Shown: positions 1-6,382 of the stretch, in pieces
Numbering within the stretch: the first letter of the stretch is position 1
How the letters are laid out: each line of letters begins with the position of its first letter
Assembly (NCBI GenBank): GCA_034435435.1
Contig: DAOTXN010000104.1
Span: forward strand, 1 to 14,910
DNA: 14,910 bases
Reading direction: 5' to 3'
From: DAOTXN01 sp034435435
Lineage (GTDB): Bacteria > Chloroflexota > Anaerolineae > S140-20
Made by a program: the position numbers and the translations under genes
The notes under the pieces: model-generated
The model's input: the letters and a program-made list of their open reading frames with translations, nothing else
The model's database searches: none
What the model was told of the DNA's origin: nothing

Positions 1-11
1 TGATACATCCT

Positions 12-153
12 GTAACTGCTCACCCTGGTAGCTTTTTGGACAAGATTTACAGGATTTACAGGATTTTTCCACGAATTCCATCCTGTGAATCTTGTGAATC
101 CTGTCGAATGGCTTTGGGTTTGCCGCTTTTACGCATTTGGGCTGAACAGTTAC
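12..153. repeat. Possible outer inverted repeat around the hairpin
   Basis: GTAACTGCTCACCC at 12-25 and GGCTGAACAGTTAC at 140-153 are inverted copies with 12 of 14 positions matching, so the hairpin at 39-105 may be the core of a 142-bp MITE-like unit. The ends start with GTAA, as ends of IS66-type elements do, but the 8-base flanks (4-11 and 154-161) do not match, so no target duplication is seen. This could be chance. Confidence 0.3.
39..105. repeat. Dispersed palindromic repeat (hairpin)
   Basis: Two 26-base arms (39-64 and 80-105) are imperfect inverted repeats, 22 of 26 positions matching, around a 15-base loop. In RNA from the plus strand three of the four differences become G-U pairs, leaving one true mismatch. 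Each arm is itself built from short tandem units of the type ACAGGATTTAC. This sort of CCTGT-rich element is familiar as an intergenic repeat in many environmental genomes. It has no T run after it, so it does not look like an intrinsic terminator. It is not coding. Confidence 0.75.
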
Positions 154-197
154 CAGAATTGTACTCGGACCGGTGAAACGTGACAAGTCTCCGGCGG

Positions 198-226
198 TTG
201 CACAATAATCGGCCTGTAGGTACAAT
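198..226 (+). promoter_or_regulatory. Sigma70-like promoter of the first Ser/Thr kinase
   Basis: TTGCAC at 198-203 and TACAAT at 221-226 are separated by 17 bases. The -10 matches the consensus in 5 of 6 positions, the -35 in 3 of 6. Transcription would begin near 233 and give a leader of about 25 bases before the ATG at 258. This is one reason to reject the GTG at 180, which lies upstream of the promoter. Confidence 0.5.
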
Positions 227-257
227 AGGCTCATCACTGCTCACCTGGGAGATCGCA

Positions 258-2819
258 ATGGAGACAAACAGCCTCGTTGGCAAGCAATTAGCCAAGTACA
301 AAATCCAGGCCGAGATCGGCCGCGGCGGCATGGGCGCGGTCTATTTGGGTTACGACCCTGCGCTCGACCGCCACGTCGCGGTCAAAGTTCTGCCCCCACA
401 CCTGGCCTGGCAGACAGAGCTGGTCGAACGTTTTTTACGCGAAGCGCGCACGGCGGCCCGCCTGCGCCATCCCAACATCGTCACCATTTACGACGTGGGT
501 CAAGAGGGCGAAAACTATTACTTTGTCATGGAATACCTGGAAGGCGAAACCCTGACCCACCTGATCCAACAGCGCGGCACCCTCTCGCCCCAGGAAGTAC
601 TGGCAATGTTGCGCCCGCTGGCCGAGGCGCTGGACTATGCCCACCAGCGCGGGCTGATCCACCGCGACATCAAACCCGCCAACATCGTGGTCGGCCCTGG
701 CGGCCACGTCACGCTAACCGATTTTGGCATCGCTCGCGCCACACAAGAAACGCGGCTCACGGCCACCGGAGCCGTGGTGGGCACCCCAGCCTACATGTCC
801 ACCGAGCAGGCCCAGGGACAACAGGTCGAAGCGCCCAGCGACCAGTACAGCCTGGCCGTTGTGGCCTACGAGATGCTCAGCGGGCAGGTCCCTTTTGACG
901 CCGACAGCACGATGGCCCTGTTGTACAAAATTATCCACGAGCCGCCGCCCCCCATCTATGCCGTGCGGCCCGACCTGCCGGTAGCAGTGCAAGAAGTTTT
1001 CAATCGGGCGCTGGCCAAAAACCCCGCCGAGCGTTACCCCACGGTGACCGCTTTTGTGAGCGCCCTGGAGGGGGCGCTGGGCGGCCAGGCTGCCCCGATA
1101 TTTCGAGCCACTACCGGTTGGCCCACCGCGACCACACCATCCGGCGCACCGACCACCCCGAGACGCCGCGTGCCCGCCTGGGTGTGGGCGCTGGGCGGCC
1201 TGGCTCTGGCGGCGTTGTTCGTGGGCGGATGGCTACTCTTGAATAGCGGCGGCCAAGCTCAACCCACGCCGACCCCGACGCTGCGCCAGAAAGTGGCGGC
1301 GGCAACACAAACCCCCACGCCAACGGTCAGCCCGACACCCACCCCGCGTCCGACCGACACACCTGACCTCACCGCCACCTACGAGCACACGCTGTTCCTC
1401 ACCCTCATTGCGCCGACCGCCACCGCCGCGCCGACTCACACACCGACAGCCAGCGCTACCGCCACGCGCACACCCCGCCCCACGGCCACGGCTCGACCCA
1501 CGGCCACGTCGCGTCCCACGACCGCTGCCACCCCGACGCGCACGCTCGCGCCCACGTCTCCGGCCACGCCGACCACCCGCATGCCCACACTCACCCCCAG
1601 AGCCACTGCCTCCCCAGCCGCTACGGACGCCTTGATCACCTTTGAACAAATGGGAAGTTGGCGGCGCGGCGACCAGCCCTACGGCGACCTGACGCAGACG
1701 CAGGAACAGGTGCACACCGGCAGCTATGCGGCGAAACTGGCCTATAATTTTCCGACCGCCGCCGATGACTTTGTGGTATTTATCCAATCACTCGGCTTGA
1801 GTGGGCAGCCCAACACCGTCGGCGCGTGGGTGTATGGCGACGGGTCCGGTCATTACGTGAACGTGTGGATTCAAGACGCCCAGAACGAGATCTGGTCGGT
1901 CCACCTGGGCAAAGTGAGCAGCGCGGGCTGGCGGCAGATGGTGGGCACGCTGGCAGCGGGCCTGGCCTGGCCGTCGGGCCACGTGTCGGGACCGGACAAC
2001 GGCGTCGTAGATTATCCGGTGCGCTTTTATGCCCTGGTGCTCGACCGCCCCGGCAGCGGTCCCGGCAGCGGCCAGATTTATGTGGATGACATCTCAGCCT
2101 GGCAAGGCGCAGTCAGCGCGCTCCCGACGCCGGTCGCGACGGTCCCAGCGACCCAACCCACGAGTGTTGCCCCCACCACAGCCCCGCCCACGGGCGAGAT
2201 CGGCCGCATCGTCTTTACGGTCAAGGTCGGTGAGTCCTACTATCTCTACTCCACCGACCCCGCGTGGAGCCAGATGGTTCAAATCGGGCTGACCGACTAT
2301 GCGCACTCGACCTGCGCCGGCACCGGCAGCGCTTCCACGCTGGAGGGTTTCACCGTCAATCTGTATGGCGTGAGCAAATGCAACATCACCGACCGCACAG
2401 ACGCCTGCCGCTCACCCGACGGCCAGTACGAAGTGATCACCAACCAGACCGATAATGGGCACACCGTCACGCTGCGCCGCACCGGCGAGTCGGAAATTCT
2501 ACACTTTTATTATCAGGGCCGTTTGAACGAACCGCTAGGCATCCAATGGGCGCCCAACAGCACCCAATTTCTGTTTACCACCGACCGCACCGTGCAAGCG
2601 GCTTACATCAGCGGCCCCGGCTATGCCCCCATCATCCCGGAGCTGAGTGACGCCTGGCCGCCGCAGTTCACGCCCGATGGCGCGCTGGTCTATTATCTGA
2701 AACCGGTCGGAGCCGAAGGCGCTTCGGATATTTTTGTGGTCGGGCCAGATGGCTCGAACCCACGCAACCTGACCAATGCCCCCAGCGCCTTCAAGATGTG
2801 TCCACGCTGGAGGCCATGA
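258..2819 (+). CDS. Transmembrane Ser/Thr protein kinase with extracellular CBM-like and TolB-like sensor
   Basis: A PknB/Hanks-type kinase of 853 residues. The start is the ATG at 258: GGGAG (247-251) lies 6 bases upstream and a promoter ends at 226. The kinase domain spans about residues 14-274, with the glycine loop GRGGMGAVYLG, ATP-binding K43, catalytic HRDIKPAN (D137), DFG (D155) and GTPAYMSTEQ, where most relatives have SPEQ. One membrane helix (about 307-328) follows, then a Thr/Pro-rich linker (about 335-455). The extracellular part holds a jelly-roll, carbohydrate-binding-like domain (about 458-616, ending IYVDDISAW), a second short Thr/Pro linker, and a region (about 647-853) with TolB/PD40-like strands such as FTPDGALVYYL. 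Four cysteines lie in that last region and could form disulfides. It probably senses an envelope or extracellular ligand and phosphorylates cytosolic targets; the ligand is unknown. The kinase call is certain, the sensor folds are inferred. Confidence 0.93.
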   Translation: METNSLVGKQLAKYKIQAEIGRGGMGAVYLGYDPALDRHVAVKVLPPHLAWQTELVERFLREARTAARLRHPNIVTIYDVGQEGENYYFVMEYLEGETLTHLIQQRGTLSPQEVLAMLRPLAEALDYAHQRGLIHRDIKPANIVVGPGGHVTLTDFGIARATQETRLTATGAVVGTPAYMSTEQAQGQQVEAPSDQYSLAVVAYEMLSGQVPFDADSTMALLYKIIHEPPPPIYAVRPDLPVAVQEVFNRALAKNPAERYPTVTAFVSALEGALGGQAAPIFRATTGWPTATTPSGAPTTPRRRVPAWVWALGGLALAALFVGGWLLLNSGGQAQPTPTPTLRQKVAAATQTPTPTVSPTPTPRPTDTPDLTATYEHTLFLTLIAPTATAAPTHTPTASATATRTPRPTATARPTATSRPTTAATPTRTLAPTSPATPTTRMPTLTPRATASPAATDALITFEQMGSWRRGDQPYGDLTQTQEQVHTGSYAAKLAYNFPTAADDFVVFIQSLGLSGQPNTVGAWVYGDGSGHYVNVWIQDAQNEIWSVHLGKVSSAGWRQMVGTLAAGLAWPSGHVSGPDNGVVDYPVRFYALVLDRPGSGPGSGQIYVDDISAWQGAVSALPTPVATVPATQPTSVAPTTAPPTGEIGRIVFTVKVGESYYLYSTDPAWSQMVQIGLTDYAHSTCAGTGSASTLEGFTVNLYGVSKCNITDRTDACRSPDGQYEVITNQTDNGHTVTLRRTGESEILHFYYQGRLNEPLGIQWAPNSTQFLFTTDRTVQAAYISGPGYAPIIPELSDAWPPQFTPDGALVYYLKPVGAEGASDIFVVGPDGSNPRNLTNAPSAFKMCPRWRP

Positions 2820-2910
2820 AAAAGCCCTATCAAACTTGCCTTCTCTCTGTGCGACCCAAACCACGCCTCCAGTGCCTAACGCGGACAAAGCGGAACTAGA
2901 AAGCAAACCA

Positions 2911-2955
2911 CCAAGACCACAAAGGACACCCAGCCTCTTTCCTTCGTGGTCTTTG
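2911..2955. repeat. Dispersed hairpin repeat in the gap before korD
   Basis: CCAAGACCACAAAGG (2911-2925) pairs with CCTTCGTGGTCTTTG (2941-2955), 13 of 15 positions, around a 15-base loop. A second inverted pair (CAAAGGACAC at 2920-2929, GTGTCCTTTG at 2955-2964) is an alternative pairing. The CACAAAGGACAC wording is a common dispersed intergenic repeat in environmental bacteria. No T tract follows, so a terminator role is not supported. The rest of 2820-3096 shows no gene. Confidence 0.65.
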
Positions 2956-3025
2956 TGTCCTTTGCGCCCTTTGTGATGAGATCCTTGCTCAACTTGTGAC
3001 ATCCATAACGGGGCGAAGGTGCTTT

Positions 3026-3055
3026 TTGGCACTAACGTCTGACCGATTTTATGCG
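3026..3055 (+). promoter_or_regulatory. Candidate promoter of the kor operon
   Basis: TTGGCA at 3026-3031 is followed after 18 bases by TATGCG at 3050-3055. An alternative -10 is GATAGT at 3055-3060. Both are weak matches. The site lies in the only gap upstream of korD, so a promoter is expected hereabouts. Confidence 0.25.
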
Positions 3056-3096
3056 ATAGTATGAACGAGTTTAGATGCTGGAGGAATGCCGCTATT

Positions 3097-3360
3097 ATGG
3101 CAAGCGCTGAAACAATCCAAAAGACCGAGACAGGCAAACGCTCCAAAACCTGGGGCGAGGTGCGCGTGTTCGGGCGCTGGTGCAAGGGCTGCGGGCTATG
3201 CATCGCCTTCTGCCCATCGAGCGTGTTCGAGGCCGGCGACGACGGCCACCCGCGCGTGCGCTTCCCCGATCGCTGCACCGGCTGCGAATGGTGCGAGTAT
3301 CACTGCCCCGACATGGCCATCGAGGTCATCCGTCACACTGCCGAGCCGCACGAGGATTAG
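3097..3360 (+). CDS. korD: 2-oxoacid:ferredoxin oxidoreductase delta subunit, 2x[4Fe-4S] ferredoxin
   Basis: A small ferredoxin-type electron-transfer subunit of 87 residues. Two complete CxxCxxCxxxCP motifs (C29, C32, C35, C39 and C60, C63, C66, C70) would bind two [4Fe-4S] clusters that pass electrons from the thiamine-diphosphate site to soluble ferredoxin. I chose the ATG at 3097 because GGAGGA (3080-3085) lies 11 bases upstream; the in-frame ATG at 3061 would add 12 residues but has no ribosome binding site. It is the first gene of korDABC, with 3 bases between its stop and korA. The delta assignment comes from size and from the order delta-alpha-beta-gamma, as in archaeal and bacterial KorDABC. 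The substrate could be 2-oxoglutarate or a branched 2-oxoacid. Confidence 0.88.
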   Translation: MASAETIQKTETGKRSKTWGEVRVFGRWCKGCGLCIAFCPSSVFEAGDDGHPRVRFPDRCTGCEWCEYHCPDMAIEVIRHTAEPHED

Positions 3361-3363
3361 CCC

Positions 3364-4488
3364 ATGCCGGTCGAGTTGATGCAAGGAAACGAAGCCTGTG
3401 CGCGAGGTGCGCTGGCCGCCGGTTGCCGATTTTTCGGCGGCTACCCCATCACCCCGTCCACCGAAATCGCCGAGGTGCTGGCCCGTGAATTACCCAAGGT
3501 GGGCGGCAAATTCATCCAGATGGAAGACGAGATCGCCAGCATTTCCGCCATTATCGGCGCGTCGGTGGGCGGATTAAAGAGCATGACCGCCACGTCGGGT
3601 CCCGGCTTTTCACTCATGCAAGAAAACATCGGCTATGCAGTGATGGCTGAGATCCCGTGCGTCATCGTGAATGTGCAGCGCCTGGGACCCAGCACCGGCC
3701 GGCCCACCAGCCCGGCCCAGGGCGACGTGATGCAGGCCCGCTTTGGCACCCACGGCGATCACCCCATCATCGCCCTTTCGCCCACGTCGGTGCGCGAAAG
3801 CTTTGATCTGACCGTCAAAGCTTTCGAGTTTTCCGAACGCTATCGCACCCCGGTCATTTTACTGATGGACGAAGTCGTCGGTCACATGCGCGAGAGAGTA
3901 GAGCTGCCCAACGGGCCGCTCGCGCCAGCCGAGCGTGAACCCGTCCAAGTGCCGCCCGAATGGTACGAAGTCTACGGCGAATCGCCCACCGATGTGCCCC
4001 CCCTGGCCAGCTTTGGTCGGGGCTATCGCTTTCACATCACCGGGCTGCACCACGACACGCACGGCTTTCCCACCGAGCGCCTGGACGAAGTGCAGGCATG
4101 GATCGACCGCGTGTTTCGCAAAATCGACAACAACCTGGACAGCATTGTGCTGACCGAGAGCGAGTGGACCGACGATATGGACACGCTGGTCATCGCTTAC
4201 GGATGTGTCTATCGCTCGGCGCGCCAGGCCGTGAAACAAGCTCGCGCCCGAGGCCGCAGGGTGGGTCTGCTCAAGCTTCAGACGATCTGGCCCTTTGCCG
4301 AGGCCGTCGTCGAGGAGCTATCAACCCACGCCGAGCGCATCATCGTGCCTGAAATGAACTTGGGCCAACTGGCGCTGGAGGTCGAGCGGATAGCCGGGCG
4401 AACGCGAGTGCGCCGCGTCAACCGCATCGACGGACAGATCATCGCGCCGGACGAGATTCTGGTGCACCTGGGAGAGAGCCAGAAATGA
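3364..4488 (+). CDS. korA: 2-oxoacid:ferredoxin oxidoreductase alpha subunit (KorA-like)
   Basis: Alpha subunit, 374 residues, of a thiamine-diphosphate enzyme that oxidatively decarboxylates a 2-oxoacid with CoA and reduces ferredoxin, or runs in reverse. The hallmark GGYPITPSTEIAE is at residues 25-37 and is typical of 2-oxoglutarate (Kor) and related alpha chains. An acidic MEDE (53-56) and TSGPGFSLM (77-85) follow, both in the pyrimidine-binding half. The C-terminal part (about residue 270 on) resembles the transketolase-C-like domain. No gamma domain is fused; gamma is a separate gene downstream. GAGGA at 3352-3356 lies 7 bases before the ATG. The stop overlaps the korB start in an ATGA, implying coupled translation. 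Substrate specificity cannot be settled from the sequence alone. Confidence 0.92.
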   Translation: MPVELMQGNEACARGALAAGCRFFGGYPITPSTEIAEVLARELPKVGGKFIQMEDEIASISAIIGASVGGLKSMTATSGPGFSLMQENIGYAVMAEIPCVIVNVQRLGPSTGRPTSPAQGDVMQARFGTHGDHPIIALSPTSVRESFDLTVKAFEFSERYRTPVILLMDEVVGHMRERVELPNGPLAPAEREPVQVPPEWYEVYGESPTDVPPLASFGRGYRFHITGLHHDTHGFPTERLDEVQAWIDRVFRKIDNNLDSIVLTESEWTDDMDTLVIAYGCVYRSARQAVKQARARGRRVGLLKLQTIWPFAEAVVEELSTHAERIIVPEMNLGQLALEVERIAGRTRVRRVNRIDGQIIAPDEILVHLGESQK

Positions 4489-5336
4489 AACCAGCCGAAA
4501 TCCGCGTTTACGAATATTTGCGACACGACAAAAAGTTCCCTGGCGTGTGGTGCGCTGGCTGCGGCATCGGCATCGTGATGGGTTCGCTCATCCGCGCCAT
4601 TGACAACCTGGGCCTGGACAAAGACAACGTGGCCGTCATCTCGGGCATTGGCTGCACAGGGCGTATGCCGGTGTATCTGGATTTTAACACCATGCACACC
4701 ACGCACGGGCGGGCGCTGGCCTTTGCCACCGGGCTTAAAGTCGCCCGGCCCGAGATGACCGTCATCACGGTGATGGGCGACGGCGATGCGCTGGCCATCG
4801 GCGGCAACCACTTTATTCACGCGGCGCGGCGCAACATCGGTATCACCGCTTTGGTGGTGAACAATCAAATTTACGGCATGACAGGCGGCCAGGCCTCGCC
4901 CACCACCCCCACCCACGCGCTGGCGACGACGGCGCCTTACGGCAACCTGGACCAACCCTTCCCCATCACCGACCTATCTATCGCCGCCGGGGCGGCCTTT
5001 GTGGCCCGCAGCACCGTGTACCACGCCACCGAGTTGGATCGTTACATCGAGCAAGGCATCAAAACGCCCGGCTTTGCGGTCATCGAGGCGGTCAGCTATT
5101 GTCACACTACCTTTGGACGCATCAACCGCCTGGGGAGCGCCGTGGCTATGATGCGCACGATCCGCGAGCGCAGCGTGCGCAAGTCGGCTTTTGATCGCCA
5201 GCCGCCAGAAGAGCGCGATCCTCAGGCTATCGTGCGCGGCGTCTTTCACGACGCGACCCACAAGCCCGAGTATACAGCGCTTTATCAACACATCATCGAC
5301 CAGGCCCAAAAGCGAGAGGAGCCGCAGGCGCAATGA
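4485..5336 (+). CDS. korB: 2-oxoacid:ferredoxin oxidoreductase beta subunit (KorB-like)
   Basis: Beta subunit, 283 residues, carrying the thiamine-diphosphate and a [4Fe-4S] cluster. The thiamine-diphosphate signature runs from GDGDALAIGGNH (98-109) to NNQIYGMTGGQ (126-136), with the magnesium-binding NxxxY at N126-Y130. Cysteines C23 and C26 (CAGCG), C57 (GIGCTG) and C206 (SYCHTTFGR) match the four cluster ligands known in 2-oxoacid:ferredoxin oxidoreductase beta chains. This suggests an active enzyme. It overlaps korA by ATGA and korC by ATGA, so the three subunits are likely made in equal amounts. The length fits the family. Whether the physiological direction is oxidation or CO2-fixing carboxylation is not visible. 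Confidence 0.93.
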   Translation: MKPAEIRVYEYLRHDKKFPGVWCAGCGIGIVMGSLIRAIDNLGLDKDNVAVISGIGCTGRMPVYLDFNTMHTTHGRALAFATGLKVARPEMTVITVMGDGDALAIGGNHFIHAARRNIGITALVVNNQIYGMTGGQASPTTPTHALATTAPYGNLDQPFPITDLSIAAGAAFVARSTVYHATELDRYIEQGIKTPGFAVIEAVSYCHTTFGRINRLGSAVAMMRTIRERSVRKSAFDRQPPEERDPQAIVRGVFHDATHKPEYTALYQHIIDQAQKREEPQAQ

Positions 5337-5887
5337 GCGACCGTTTTGAAGTGCGATTGGCCGGCACGGGCGGCCAGGGCATGATCCTGGCCGGGATCAT
5401 TCTGGCCGAGGCAGCGGCCATCGGCGCCGGAAAAAACGTGGCTCAAACACAAAGTTATGGCCCCGAGGCCCGGGGTGGAGCCAGCAAGGCCGAAGTTATC
5501 ATTGCCGACGGCGAGATTGACTTTCCCAAAGTCCTGCAGGCCGACTTGTTGCTGGCAATGAGCCAGGAGGCGTGCGACAAATACGGGCGAGAGGTCAAAA
5601 CAGACGGTTGGCTCGTCGTGGATGAGAGCGAGGTCAAACGAGCGCCGCCTCACCCGCGCACGGTGCGCGCGCCTATCACCCGGCTGGCTGAAGAAGAAAT
5701 CGGGCGACAGATCACAGCCAACATCGTTGGATTGGGCATCATCGCTGGATTGACGCGCATCGTACCGCGCGAAGCCATCGTGCAAGCCGTCGAGCGCCGC
5801 GCGCCGCCCGGCACCAAAGAGATCAACCAGCAGGCCCTGGAAGCCGGCCTGACGCTGGCCGAGCGGATGCGAGGACAATATGGCTGA
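5333..5887 (+). CDS. korC: 2-oxoacid:ferredoxin oxidoreductase gamma subunit (KorC-like)
   Basis: Gamma subunit, 184 residues, of the same oxidoreductase, belonging to the POR/KOR catalytic-domain family. The N-terminal GTGGQGMILAG (residues 11-21) is the conserved glycine-rich signature, followed by QSYGPEARGGASKAEV (40-55), the second family motif. It completes a four-chain enzyme whose gamma is separate. AGAGGAG at 5315-5321 lies 11 bases before the start, which overlaps the korB stop in ATGA. Its last 8 bases overlap the start of the zinc-ribbon gene. No missing motif or frameshift was seen. Confidence 0.92.
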   Translation: MSDRFEVRLAGTGGQGMILAGIILAEAAAIGAGKNVAQTQSYGPEARGGASKAEVIIADGEIDFPKVLQADLLLAMSQEACDKYGREVKTDGWLVVDESEVKRAPPHPRTVRAPITRLAEEEIGRQITANIVGLGIIAGLTRIVPREAIVQAVERRAPPGTKEINQQALEAGLTLAERMRGQYG

Positions 5888-6020
5888 GAAAACGAGCACG
5901 TGGTTCCGCTGTATGCGCTGCGGGCATACCTGGGAGGGCGCAGATGATCCCAAGCAAGAGCGCGTGTGCCCCCACTGCAAGAGCAACAGCGTGCGCAAGC
6001 TACGTACCTCTCCAAAATAA
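5880..6020 (+). CDS. Small zinc-ribbon protein coupled to korC
   Basis: A 46-residue protein. It begins at the ATG at 5880, inside the last codons of korC in another frame, with GAGGA (5871-5875) 4 bases upstream, and ends with TAA at 6018-6020. Two knuckles, C11-M-R-C14-G and C30-P-H-C33, are 15 residues apart and would bind one zinc (or, rubredoxin-like, one iron). The C-terminal tail is basic. There is no membrane segment. Its 8-base overlap with korC suggests co-translation with the oxidoreductase, so it may be an assembly factor, regulator or small electron carrier; function is not known. The coupling, the RBS and the paired CxxC motifs argue that it is real. Confidence 0.75.
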   Translation: MAEKTSTWFRCMRCGHTWEGADDPKQERVCPHCKSNSVRKLRTSPK

Positions 6021-6072
6021 ATGCCCTTCTACAAATCAAAAGCGCACCCTTGTCGGCGGTGAATGTAGCTAG

Positions 6073-6181
6073 CAGCCTGTCGGGGAACCCTGTAATATAG
6101 GGCCTTGCGCCCGTTTTTTGCTCGTTTTGCGCCCATTTTGGACGCCCACAAGGGGCTAAATTACATCTCTCCGACAGGCTG
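6073..6181. mobile_element. MITE-like palindromic element, copy 1
   Basis: A 109-base non-coding element lying between CTAG at 6069-6072 and CTAG at 6182-6185. Its ends are inverted repeats, CAGCCTGTCGG at the left and CCGACAGGCTG at the right. One base next to the left repeat differs from copy 2 and weakens the symmetry. The interior is imperfectly palindromic. It has about 94% identity to copy 2, and the last 60 or so bases are identical. The CTAG flanks look like 4-base target duplications, as IS5-group transposases make; the parent family is not proven. Confidence 0.7.
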
Positions 6182-6185
6182 CTAG

Positions 6186-6294
6186 CAGCCTGTCGGAGAA
6201 CCCTGTAGCATAGGGCCTTGTGCCCGTTTTTGGCCTGTTTTGCGCCCATTTTGGACGCCCACAAGGGGCTAAATTACATCTCTCCGACAGGCTG
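6186..6294. mobile_element. MITE-like palindromic element, copy 2
   Basis: The second copy, head to tail with copy 1 and sharing the central CTAG (6182-6185), with CTAG again at 6295-6298. The period is 113 bases. Its terminal inverted repeat CAGCCTGTCGGAGA is perfect over 14 bases (18 with CTAG), and weaker pairing continues inward (about 16 of 23 positions). No reading frame is credible inside. It ends 25 bases before the -35 box of the downstream kinase. The other parts of the 6021-6382 gap are a short spacer after the zinc-ribbon gene and the kinase promoter. Confidence 0.75.
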
Positions 6295-6323
6295 CTAGGG
6301 GTGGAGAATTTCCCTATGCTCTA

Positions 6324-6352
6324 TTGCGCAGCCGGACAAGCGATGCTATACT
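6324..6352 (+). promoter_or_regulatory. Extended -10 promoter of the kinase-FGE gene
   Basis: TTGCGC at 6324-6329 and TATACT at 6347-6352 are 17 bases apart. TGC directly before the -10 makes an extended -10 element. The predicted start near 6359 gives a leader of about 24 bases. Box spacing and leader length nearly match the promoter of the first kinase gene (198-226). Confidence 0.5.
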
Positions 6353-6382
6353 ACGAGCACCTCTTTTGCACCTGGCGCCAAA

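Noticed and set aside
180..257. GTG start at 180 for the first kinase
   Set aside because: It lies before the promoter at 198-226, and the added residues are unlike kinase N-termini; the ATG at 258 has a good ribosome binding site.
1260..1620. Low-complexity ACC/CCG repeat as a DNA element
   Set aside because: It is the codon pattern of the Thr/Pro linker in the kinase, fully explained by the protein.
3061..3096. ATG start at 3061 for korD
   Set aside because: No ribosome binding site; GGAGGA lies correctly only for 3097.
2535..3278. 247-residue minus-strand open frame
   Set aside because: Antisense to the kinase end and to korD; its His/Lys-rich part comes from the dispersed hairpin repeat.
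5650..6264. Minus-strand open frame across the MITE pair and korC
   Set aside because: Its repeated peptide comes from translating the two palindromic copies; the rest is antisense to korC.
6069..6298. CRISPR-like array
   Set aside because: Only two long units with inverted ends and no spacers; CTAG flanks fit transposition.
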